Positions 27,801 through 36,300 of a DNA stretch of 64,000 nt are shown here, in pieces (positions within the stretch are counted from its first letter, which is position 1; each line of letters opens with the position of its first letter). This DNA comes from Brachypodius melanocephalos (taxonomy: Eukaryota > Chordata > Aves > Passeriformes > Pycnonotidae), in the NCBI GenBank assembly GCA_013398615.1, contig VZSR01003371.1, positions 7,670,109-7,734,108 on the forward strand, read 5' to 3'. The position numbers and the translations under genes were made by a program. The notes under the pieces are model-generated. The model did not search any database. It worked only from the letters and a program-made list of their open reading frames with translations, and was not told the DNA's origin.

Positions 27801-29929
27801 CTGAAATAAAAGTTAGTCCAACTTGAGAATCCAAGCAAAAAGCAGCAAAAATTGGAGACAAGAACTAAAAATAAGCAGTTCTGCTCCTGTGGAATCTTCT
27901 CAGCCTGCTGTGGTAGGAGATTTGAAGTTAGATGTTGGATGAGAGAAGCAGAGCAGCAGTGACAGTGTACAGATGGATGGGTATGGCACAATTTCTACTG
28001 ATTACTTCAGGAAGAGTGGGTTTGGATCAGTTTAAGCCAAGTCCAGTTTAATGTCTAGAAGTGCCTCATCCAGCCTCTAAACTGCACTTTTTTTAATGAG
28101 AGCCTGTTAAGAGCTACCAGACATAAGCTCAAATAAAGGCCAATGGTTATGAGCTGATAACTACAGGGAGGCCAGATGTGAGTGAACATAAAAGTAAGTA
28201 CAGGGGACTGGAAGGAAAAAAGGCAGTAAGGTGTCTACATAATTTACCAAGTTTCTATGAAAAAAAAAAAATCCAATTTTAATTCAAAAGCACAACTACA
28301 CTTGATTTACACACTGTTGTTCACCTTGCTCCTACCTTTGCCTCTCAGCAGACTAAGCAGATTTTCATGAGACTAGATTTCTTGTGTCTATAAGCCCACG
28401 CTTCATTCACATCTATATACATGAGCTGGAGTGGCATATGGCTCTTTAAGCAAACTAGATATCAGTTACACATAAAAACCCAAATGTTATTTCCCTGGCT
28501 TCGGTGGAGTTACACACTGAATTGTTTCAGCAGCACATTACAACTATAGCGCTAAAGAAACCACAACAACACATGCATATTTTCCTCCTTTTTTATTTTT
28601 TTTCTATATCCCAGTTGGCATTTTCTGATGAGAAATGCCAAATAATTGTTTAGACATTTGCTTGTATCATTCCTTTTGTTATGAAACTGCTGTATTGACT
28701 TATCTTGAGCAAAGTTTTGAAAAGTTTCAATTCTTCTTATCTGGAGCCCCAAATCATTGGCTGAAAATTTGAGTTCCAGTTCACATAACTTCAAGATATC
28801 CTTGCTCATGACTTTGCAACTACCTTAGTAATTTAACTGAATATCTTGAGGTTTTATATCTTCCTTTCTTGACAGATCCTGAATCCCAAATGTTCATGTG
28901 ATTTTGTAGCTTGTAGTTATTAAATTTTAAACCCATTTTAAACTAGTTAGATCACACATTCTTTCTCCCTAATCCCAGCCACATCAAAGCGTAGACTTTA
29001 AATTCCTGCACCTTGCCCTCTCAGATCCTAGATATCATTATAACACTTCCAAATATGAGGAACTGACCACAAATATTAGAAAGCTGCCTCAAAAATTATT
29101 CAGGTTTCATTTCAAAAACATATTATTTGCTTCCTGTTTGAACTTTAAAAACCTCAGCTTCCATTCATTTAATCTTCTTGGGGCTTTGTAAGTTTTTAAG
29201 AGTCCTCCTTACCAGGTTGCTGTCTATTAAGGAGGATTTGAGAGGGCATCTGATTTCAATTTCATTTTGTTCCATATGCTACACTTTGTTAATGTGATTA
29301 CTGCTTCCGCATTTCAGTCTTTAATTAGAATTTGTTACCTGACAGAGCTTAGTTTCAGCACCATGTCCTTTCTCTTTTACATGCAGTAGAAACATGTTCG
29401 CAAATTACACTTCAGGTGAAAAAAAACCAAACCAAACCACACAAAACCTTCAGAATAAATTGCTTACAGAACAGGAAAATAGGATGATAATATCCAGAGG
29501 AATTTTCCTTCCTATCAGGACTAATCATTTTCACTTCCAAGCCTTCATAGTCCAATCCACGAAGTTACACAGAGACAGAGAACAGCGGAGCCAGCGCTGC
29601 TTGCACCACAAAGGTAACTGGAAGCAGAGCATCCCTTCTGACCCCCTAAAGCCCGGGCTGTTCGCTTACAACTTGCGGATCATAGCAAGTATTTTACTAT
29701 TTTAGAAGTTTTACAGTGAAAGGGACGCTGCCTTGGGTGTACGTGCCTTCACTACGCACAGGTTTGCTCTATAAAGAATATAATCCGGGCACAATAAGTG
29801 GACATGTACCAGATTGCAACTCCCTTGAGGACTCCGCGTTTCTGGGTCCAGGTGGGGCACGAGAGAGAGGCACGGGGCAGCTGCTCAGACTGGGAATGCC
29901 CACAGGCAAAGCACCGGGCCGCTCGCTTT
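21812..29929. other. intergenic DNA leading to the ADRA2C CpG island
   Basis: Mostly A/T-rich unique sequence with short A runs (for example about 24282-24297). No gene or recognisable transposon. A TATAAAG at 29770-29776 and a REST left half-site (TTCAGCACC) at 29354-29362 lie upstream of the island; neither is convincing alone. Distal ADRA2C regulatory DNA is likely somewhere here but cannot be located by eye. Confidence 0.55.
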
Positions 29930-30011
29930 GGCAAGGTGATGACGATGAAGGAGCGTAGGCAGCTCCGGAGCCGGGAGCACCGCTCCTGTCCCGCCTTAGG
30001 GAGCTCCGGAG

Positions 30012-30111
30012 NNNNNNNNNNNNNNNNNNNNNNNNNNNNNNNNNNNNNNNNNNNNNNNNNNNNNNNNNNNNNNNNNNNNNNNNNNNNNNNNNNNNNNNNN
30101 NNNNNNNNNNN
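30012..30111. other. assembly gap of exactly 100 N
   Basis: One hundred consecutive Ns lie inside the GC-rich promoter region about 950 bp upstream of the ADRA2C start. Exactly 100 is the usual placeholder for a gap of unknown size, so the real missing length cannot be inferred. Long frames that read through it on either strand are artefacts. Part of the promoter or leader may be missing. Confidence 0.99.
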
Positions 30112-30250
30112 CCCCGCCCGCCCCGACCCGGAGCTGCCGCCGGACGGTCCCGGCCGGCCAAGGGCGCCCCCCAGCGATCGAGGCGGGCTCTGCAGGCAGC
30201 GACCACCCGGGCTCAGCGCTCCGAAAGCGCAACCGGCGCCGCCGCTCCTC

Positions 30251-30322
30251 GCACCGGCCCCTGCCACCCCCATCGCACCGGCCCCTGCCACTCCCACCGC
30301 ACCGGCTCCCTGCCACCCCCGG
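30251..30322 (+). repeat. 24-bp minisatellite, three copies
   Basis: Three consecutive 24-bp units begin at 30251, 30275 and 30299, each opening with GCACCGG and carrying a CTGCCAC core. The first two differ at only a few positions; the third has a one-base change in the CCGGCCCC part and a different end. The array lies between the N gap and the likely promoter core, so it could be part of what made the region hard to assemble. It could vary in copy number. Confidence 0.85.
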
Positions 30323-30544
30323 GGCAGCTGCCGCGCCCCCGCCGAGCCGCACCGCGCCTGGCAGAGACACCTGTCCGGCCGCCGAGCGACAGCGAGCGCC
30401 GCAGCAACGCGCCAGCCGCTCCTCCCGGGGACCGCCGCGGGGAGTCTCCCGTCGGGCCGCCCGCGGGGCTCGGGGCGCTCGGGGCTCGGGACGGGCGCGG
30501 GCGGCGGCGCTCGGGGCGCTCCTGCGCCCGACAGGGGCTCCGCC

Positions 30545-30612
30545 GGGGCGGGCGCGGCGGCCGCACCTGCGGGCACTGAGCATGCGCGCGGCGCGGGGCA
30601 CGCCGCGATTGG
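30545..30612 (+). promoter_or_regulatory. candidate ADRA2C core promoter: GC box, NRF1-like site, inverted CCAAT box
   Basis: A GC box (GGGGCGGGC, 30545-30553) is followed by an NRF1-like palindrome (TGAGCATGCGCG, 30577-30588; 11 of 12 positions fit YGCGCAYGCGCR) and an inverted CCAAT box (ATTGG, 30608-30612). This trio within 68 bp is typical of TATA-less CpG-island promoters. If it is the core promoter, transcription would begin near 30620-30720, giving a leader of roughly 350-440 nt. The sites are seen; their use is inferred. Confidence 0.4.
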
Positions 30613-30654
30613 GAGCGCGGAGCCAGAGTGGGACGGAGCCGCCGGGAGCCGCTC

Positions 30655-30901
30655 CATGGGAGTTGATGCCGACGCTGCCGCCGCCTCGGACCCCGCGCCC
30701 TGCGAGGATCCAGCTCCCGCCGGGGACTCCCGCCGGCCGCGCGGCGTCTTCTCCGGAGCCGCGGGCTGCCCGGAGCCGGGCATGACCGGGCGGGCGGCGG
30801 GGGCCAGCCGTGCCCTGCTGCCCCCTCGCCGGGGGCCGGGCGAAGGCGGTGCCGCCGCGCTCCCTGCCGCGCCGGGGGTGCGCCGCCCGGCCGTGCCCTG
30901 A
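30655..30901 (+). other. upstream ORF, 81 codons plus stop, possible ADRA2C leader uORF
   Basis: An ATG with G at +4 opens a frame that ends in TGA at 30899-30901, about 160 nt before the receptor ATG. The product would be Ala/Pro/Gly/Arg-rich, as expected for translated CpG-island DNA, and resembles no family I know. It matters only if transcription starts upstream of 30655. It overlaps the next upstream frame, which starts at 30810. It is reported as a possible translational control element, not as a protein gene. Confidence 0.3.
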
Positions 30902-30968
30902 GGAGCGGCGGCGGGGGGACGCGGGCGGCTCGGCGGCGGAGCGGCCGCGGGACCGGCGGCGGGGCGCG

Positions 30969-31034
30969 ATGAGGGCGGCGGGGCGGCGGCGGCGGGGCGG
31001 CGGGGCGGGGCGGGGGCTCCGCCGGGCTCTCTAG
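30969..31034 (+). other. short arginine-rich upstream ORF just before ADRA2C (21 codons plus TAG)
   Basis: The ATG at 30969 has a purine at -3 and opens 21 codons ending in TAG at 31032-31034, 25 nt before the receptor ATG and in another frame. Eight of 21 residues are Arg, including four in a row at positions 6-9 and a pair at 18-19. The frame is open upstream to another ATG at 30810, which would give a 74-residue version. The related beta-2 adrenergic receptor mRNA has a short, basic, inhibitory leader peptide, so this is a plausible attenuating uORF. High G+C alone can yield Arg/Gly frames, so translation is unproven. Confidence 0.4.
31002..31015 (+). promoter_or_regulatory. overlapping GC boxes (Sp1/KLF-type)
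   Basis: GGGGCGGGGCGGGG provides two overlapping GGGCGG cores about 45 nt upstream of the receptor ATG. If transcription starts at the upstream promoter core, this lies in the leader and could add to secondary structure; if it starts here, it would be a proximal activator site. Confidence 0.45.
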
Positions 31035-31059
31035 GACGCCGGCGCCCCGCACACCCACC

Positions 31060-32394
31060 ATGGATCTGCTGCTGTTGGTGAACACGAGCCTGGGCTCTCC
31101 CAACGAGTCCCTGGCGCTGGCCCCCGCCTCGCCGTCCTCCTCGGCCCTCCTGCAGCCGCCCTCCCCCTACTCGCCGGCGGCCGTGGCCAGCCTGGCGGCG
31201 GTGGTGGGCTTCCTCATCGTCTTCACCATCGTGGGCAACGTGCTGGTGGTGATAGCTGTGCTCACCAGCCGGGCGCTGAGAGCCCCCCAGAACCTCTTCC
31301 TGGTGTCCCTGGCCAGCGCGGACATCCTGGTGGCTACCCTGGTCATGCCTTTCTCCTTAGCCAACGAGCTTATGAATTACTGGTACTTCGGCAAGGCTTG
31401 GTGCAACATTTACCTGGCGCTGGACGTGCTGTTCTGTACCTCGTCCATCGTCCACCTGTGCGCCATCAGCCTCGACAGGTACTGGTCGGTCACACAGGCG
31501 GTGGAGTACAACCTCAAACGGACACCGCGGCGGATCAAGGCCATCATCCTCACCGTGTGGCTCATTTCAGCCATCATCTCCTTCCCACCATTGATCTCCG
31601 TGTACCGGGACCCTGAAGGAGATGTCTTTCCCCAGTGCAAGCTCAATGATGAGACATGGTACATCCTCTCTTCTTGCATTGGCTCTTTCTTTGCCCCCTG
31701 CCTCATCATGGTTTTGGTCTATATCCGCATCTACCGCGTGGCCAAGCTAAGGACCAGGACCCTCTCTGAGAAGCGTACGATGCCAGAGGGGTCCTCCCAG
31801 ACTGAGAACGGCTTGAGCCGCGCTGCAGGCGGCTGCACGTCCCTGAGGATGCAGCTGGGAGAGAACGGACATTATTCGGTGCCCCACTGGCGCAAAGCCT
31901 CCGAGCTGGAGGACATTGAGCTGGAGGAGAGCAGCACCTCAGAGAGCAGGCGGAGGCGGAGCCGGGAGGAGCATCGCCGCAAAAGCAAGAGCCAGTCCTT
32001 CTCCTACTCATACTCCTCCAAGCACTCCAGTAGCCGCCTGTCCCGTGCGAGCAATCGCTCCATGCAGTTCTTCTCGTACCGCCGTCGCCGGAAGCGTAGC
32101 AGCATCTGCCGTAAGAAAGTTGCCCAGGCCCGGGAGAAACGCTTCACTTTTGTGCTGGCTGTGGTCATGGGGGTCTTTGTAGTTTGCTGGTTCCCTTTTT
32201 TCTTCAGCTACAGCCTCTATGGTATTTGCCGGGAGGCATGTGAGGTCCCTGAGACTCTCTTCAAGTTCTTCTTCTGGATTGGGTATTGCAATAGCTCCCT
32301 CAACCCAGTCATCTACACCATCTTCAACCAGGACTTCCGCAGGTCCTTTAAACACATTCTTTTTAAGAAGAAGAAGAAGAACTTCCGGCATTGA
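31060..32394 (+). CDS. ADRA2C: alpha-2C adrenergic receptor, single-exon GPCR
   Basis: Gi/o-coupled plasma-membrane receptor for adrenaline and noradrenaline, known in this family as a presynaptic inhibitor of transmitter release. The uninterrupted 444-residue frame fits the intronless family; human ADRA2C is about 462. Visible landmarks: N-glycosylation sequons at N8 and N15; TM1 about 41-68 with N60; D88 in TM2; C115 and C193 for the extracellular disulfide; amine-binding D122 in TM3; DRY at 139-141; S205, C206 and S209 in TM5; CWFP at 376-379 in TM6; NPVIY at 415-419 in TM7. The third intracellular loop spans about 227-357 and is Ser/Arg-rich. The tail has F435 where alpha-2A and alpha-2B carry a palmitoylated Cys, then five Lys, which supports the C subtype. 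The start has a strong context (A at -3, G at +4), and TM1 follows about 40 residues later, as expected. The stop is TGA at 32392-32394. The orthology call comes from remembered family sequence, not a search. Confidence 0.97.
   Translation: MDLLLLVNTSLGSPNESLALAPASPSSSALLQPPSPYSPAAVASLAAVVGFLIVFTIVGNVLVVIAVLTSRALRAPQNLFLVSLASADILVATLVMPFSLANELMNYWYFGKAWCNIYLALDVLFCTSSIVHLCAISLDRYWSVTQAVEYNLKRTPRRIKAIILTVWLISAIISFPPLISVYRDPEGDVFPQCKLNDETWYILSSCIGSFFAPCLIMVLVYIRIYRVAKLRTRTLSEKRTMPEGSSQTENGLSRAAGGCTSLRMQLGENGHYSVPHWRKASELEDIELEESSTSESRRRRSREEHRRKSKSQSFSYSYSSKHSSSRLSRASNRSMQFFSYRRRRKRSSICRKKVAQAREKRFTFVLAVVMGVFVVCWFPFFFSYSLYGICREACEVPETLFKFFFWIGYCNSSLNPVIYTIFNQDFRRSFKHILFKKKKKNFRH
32365..32379 (+). 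repeat. (AAG)5 microsatellite encoding the Lys5 tail of ADRA2C
   Basis: Five perfect AAG codons encode K436-K440, just before the last four residues. The mammalian receptor has five Arg here. Uninterrupted trinucleotide repeats in coding DNA can change length in frame, so the size of the basic patch may vary between individuals or related species. Confidence 0.9.
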
Positions 32395-33020
32395 GCTGGA
32401 GGGATGGATTTGCCTTGAGCAGGAGTAGAGTTAAAAGAGAAGGCTCAGTGTTGGAAAAGAAAGGAGGGAAGAGAACCTGGGGCTTGGGCTTAGGGAGCAG
32501 CCAGAGGGCTTCACCCCCTCAGTGGAGCAGGGTGATGCTGTGGGGAGCAGGGGTGGTGTCAGGCTGAGGGCGCTCACTGTGGTACAGAATGTTGGCACGG
32601 TGCTGGGGGAGCAGTGCTGGAGTGTGGAGGGGTAAAGGGGGAGGGAGTGATTGTCCTTGAACCCTGACTGAGGGCACGGGGAGACCCACAGAGCAAAGTA
32701 GGCTGAGACACTGAGTTTGGGAGGCTGTGAGCTTTCACGGGCTCTGGAATTTTGAGGGAAAGCAAAAAGAGACATCAAAAGGAAAGGGTTAAGTGGCAGT
32801 GGTGGTGGAGATTTGAGTATTTATAAATAGGGCAGCTGGGGCCTGTGGTGGATTTGTCCCAGTAAGAAATTGGCTTTTACTGCTTGTGTGGGGAAGGAGA
32901 GTGCAAAGTACCATGCACTGACAGTGTTTTGAGTTATAAAAGGATTTAAATGTTTGCCAAAAAAACCCTAAAGAACAATCCAAACTCTTTTCTAAATAAA
33001 CCTTTGTACTGTTAAAACCT
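32395..33020 (+). other. ADRA2C 3' UTR (proximal form)
   Basis: The sequence after the TGA keeps fairly high G+C for about 450 nt and then becomes A/T-rich. It contains UAUUUAUA-type AU-rich sequence at 32818-32825. A canonical AATAAA lies at 32995-33000, followed by GT-rich DNA around 33058-33110, as expected downstream of a cleavage site. The UTR end near 33015-33025 is inferred from that signal. A longer form ending near the AATAAA at 35278-35283 cannot be excluded. Confidence 0.6.
32995..33000 (+). terminator. canonical polyadenylation signal AATAAA for ADRA2C
   Basis: This is the first AATAAA after the receptor stop codon, 601 nt downstream, and is followed by a G/T-rich stretch. It is the simplest candidate for the main mRNA end. 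Confidence 0.6.
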
Positions 33021-33358
33021 TCTGAATCATGATTTTGCACAAGGGATGAAGTGAAACAAAGCATGGGGTTTTCTTTTCCTTTGGAGGGGTCTTTGCCTAT
33101 AGATCTATAGGGAAGTATTTTTCCTATCTTCTCATAGTTTTTGATTAGACAGTGAGACAAACCTGGGAGTCTTGCATTTTTTCATGAAATATGAAAAAGA
33201 GCACATATACCCCATGACCTCATTTCCTCCTGCTGGATCAGCAGGCAGTAAATTCCTGCTCCATCCTTCTCGGATCAGTGACCTAAGGACCTTGCTGTCC
33301 TGGAGCAGATACTGAAAAAAAAAAATCATTCTGGTGAACTTGCCTAACATTTTTTGAG

Positions 33359-33362
<4 letters not shown>

Positions 33363-33390
<28 letters not shown>
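33363..33390 (+). repeat. poly(A) tract (about 28 nt)
   Basis: An unbroken A run about 350 bp beyond the likely ADRA2C poly(A) signal. It could be a retroposon tail or an internal oligo-dT priming site giving false transcript ends. Nothing recognisable precedes it. Confidence 0.9.
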
Positions 33391-33392
<2 letters not shown>

Positions 33393-36300
33393 GCCCAGGA
33401 GAACTTTTCCTCCCTTTTTTTTCAGTCTCCCTTCAAAGGCTAATCTCAGGGCTGGATGTGTGTTCCTCATTCTCAGACAGGCAGTTGCAGGTGTTCTGAT
33501 AAGCAGGTTTTCAGAGGAAGAGCAATCACCCCGCTACTAAGGTCTTTAAATCCTTCATATTTACAGTCTTGGAGCAACTAAATCCTTTATTTTTTAATGA
33601 GAAGCATACATTGCAGAGTGTCAGTGGTGTATGTGAACAAATCTCAAAAGGAGGTGCAGCTGTTCCAAACCTTTAGTGTTAATGTCGCTTGCTTTCCCTT
33701 CTTCTGTTGCATTTCTAGTTTATGATTTTAGAGGATTTTCTTGGGAGGAGGGGCAGAAGAGGGGAGAATAGTTTGAAAAGTTATTAAAGCAAACCATATT
33801 TCCCATGGGTTTATAAAATGTCATAAACTGCAATGAAGAAAACGAGAGACAGGGACTGCTGTCTGTACATTCATCACTGAATGCATACCAAGTGTAAGAG
33901 TGAGCTGAGCATTTGCATCCCTTCTTCAGCTGTGCTGCTGCAAGGTGTGTGTTCTGTTTGTGGAGCAAATGCTTCTCCTTTCTGTGTTCATCACTCCTAC
34001 CATAGGCAGCAGGATTTGGCATCTGCCTCAAATGCACCTTTCCACAGCAAACAGTTATTGGGAAAAAAAAAAGAATTAAATCAATCACATATAACAGGCT
34101 TCTTAAAACAGCCAAATTGAATCTATATTGAAGAATCATCAGATACCCCCTTCCTGACTCCCTCTATTCTGTCTGAAAGGTGTCTGTAGCCTCTCCTATT
34201 GAAATCTCTGTAGCATAAGGAAAAAGTTTAGAGCAGTCACTTTGTTTTGTCAGTTTTTCATAACAAGCATTTGGTTCGCTTAACCCTGGAAAAGGAGACT
34301 GTCAGTGGCTGAGGTTCTGGTTGTTCCTTCAACAGGAATTTGAGTTTAACTGAGAGTTCTGCTGAAGTAGGGATTAGATGATTGCATCAAATGCATAAGA
34401 AGTTTGCTGGATTTTGCTAAGCAATCTGAGATATTGTCAAAGTCCTAAATCTGTAATTTATTGGATACTTTCTTGAAATAAGGCTCAGAGTGTGAGAAGA
34501 TTAAAGCTTTGTTTAAATAACAAATGGTTTGGTACAAATGCATACCTGAGACGGATAAAGGGAGAGAGAAAAATAGCAACTGAGAGGAAGAAATTACAAG
34601 CCATTTCTCTTTTGCAAAACTGAGAGCTCTTATTAAAGTTACAGCAACAAGAGCTGAAACTAGCTCTTATTATTTGTAGGTAACTATGTAGCTAAAAAGT
34701 TCAGGTTTGTTTACTCTGAAGAAACCACCAGAGCAACCAAAGCAACATATGGTACCTGGCTGCTACCTCTGAGCTCCCGGACAGCTTCATTAGAGGTACC
34801 CGTTCCTGCCAATGAAGGTCTGCTTCTGTCACTTAATGCTCCCTTTGAGGGGTTTCCCAGTCTGCAGACTCACAGTGCTTTCACTGTTGCACTGCTTTTG
34901 AAATGAGCTCTGTGGCCTGTAAACATAGTTCTTCCCCCTCTTTTTTTCCCTTGTGGAATTCAAGTAGTCTATGGAAATGAAATTTAATTGACAGTCAGAT
35001 TTTAGTGGACATAAAATATATATGGAATGACTGATGTGCCTTAAAAGTATGTTCTTTGCAGTAAAAATATTCTGTGGACATTATAAACATTAAAGGAATA
35101 ATGCTTCTATTTTTTTTTTTTTGCACTTCCAAACGTTTAATAGGGATTGATGCAGATACTTAATATCTGTGAGCAGCAACATAGTTAAAACCAGGGTGTT
35201 TCTGCGGGTTTAATTTTTCTCGTCACAGTTGCTCATCTGATTCAATGCCTCAGGAGGGTCTTATGTCTTCTGAGCTAAATAAAAAGTAATATTCATTAAT
35301 AAAGATGTGCAGTTTACACCCCTTCTAAGTGCATTTCCCTCTAAATTAGTGAATACAGAGGATTTCTATAAAAATTGTTTTTAATGTAACTACTGAATAT
35401 GCTTCAAGTAAAATGGGGCTGATTTACTTTTTTTTAAAAAAATACAGTGTGCTCTTGTTACTTGTAAAAGCTGAAGACTGGAATTTGTAACATATTGTGT
35501 GGTGTTAACTTTTCATAAAAAGTTTTCAGCTCTGCTACTCACTGTGGTTGTGCTTCAACTGGCTAATAATAATAATAACTGTAAGCTGGCTAATAGCAGA
35601 TACAGGACAAAAATAGTTAATGCAGGTTTTGCTTAAGAAAAAGGGAGAAGATATGTGTAAAATGTGCTGAGTTGTTTCTTTCATCAGATATGATAAACTG
35701 GTTGGAACACTCACTCTACTGTTGTGGAAGAATGAAATATTGCTACTAAGCCATATCGATTTTAACAAGTACCTGATCTTTAACTCTTCAGTTGCTCATT
35801 TCACCGTGAAGAAAAGTTTCTGTCAGTCTTAAGTGAGAAGTTAATGTTTCATTTTCAGTTTTCTGAAGGGTGCTGTTGTTGATTGGGTGTTGAAATATCG
35901 AACAGTGTAACTTAGCTGGGATGGGAACTCAGTGGTGCTGTCCTTCAGCCACCTCTGCGGGAGTTTTGCATGAGGGAGAAATGCAGAATTAGCCTCTTCA
36001 GGGCTTGAGGCAGATGGAAGGGGCCTTATAAATGGGAGATTTGACAGGATCACAGCTTTAAATCATTGTCTGAAATAAAAATCAGGCCCTTTTTGTTCTG
36101 TGCGATCTCTGTTCAGAAGAGTCATGTTGCTGCAAAAGCACTGGTGATTTCTGGCAAGCAGATCTCAGGTGAAAGTCTCCATGCAGCTTTGCATACATTG
36201 GCCTGTGTCATCCTTTGTGAGTAATCCCAGAAAACTTGAGTGGAATTTACTTGTAAATCAGGAAGATACTCACTGTGGGCAAGGACTTAGGGAGCTTCCT

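Larger units (their letters stand above)
29930..32110. promoter_or_regulatory. CpG island spanning the ADRA2C promoter, 5' leader and most of the CDS
   Basis: CpG dinucleotides and G+C rise abruptly from A/T-rich flanks. They peak between about 30112 and 31330 and stay high through the coding sequence to roughly 32110. This is the only such island in the window, and it surrounds the only gene. No convincing TATA box is seen close to the receptor start, so dispersed CpG-island initiation is likely. Borders are judged by eye. The island is interrupted by a run of Ns, so its true length and some promoter elements are unknown. Confidence 0.9.

Noticed and set aside
29354..29373. Possible REST/NRSF (RE1) site beginning TTCAGCACC
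   Set aside because: The left half matches well but the right half (expected GGACAGCGCC) does not, so it is at best a half-site.
29770..29776. TATAAAG as a TATA box for ADRA2C
   Set aside because: It is about 1.3 kb upstream of the start, outside the CpG island and across the assembly gap, with no companion elements.
29752..31103. Very long frames (about 200-370 codons) on both strands through the CpG island
   Set aside because: They read through the N run or arise because stop codons are rare in GC-rich DNA. Their products are Ala/Pro/Gly/Arg low-complexity with no domain, and they overlap each other in several frames.
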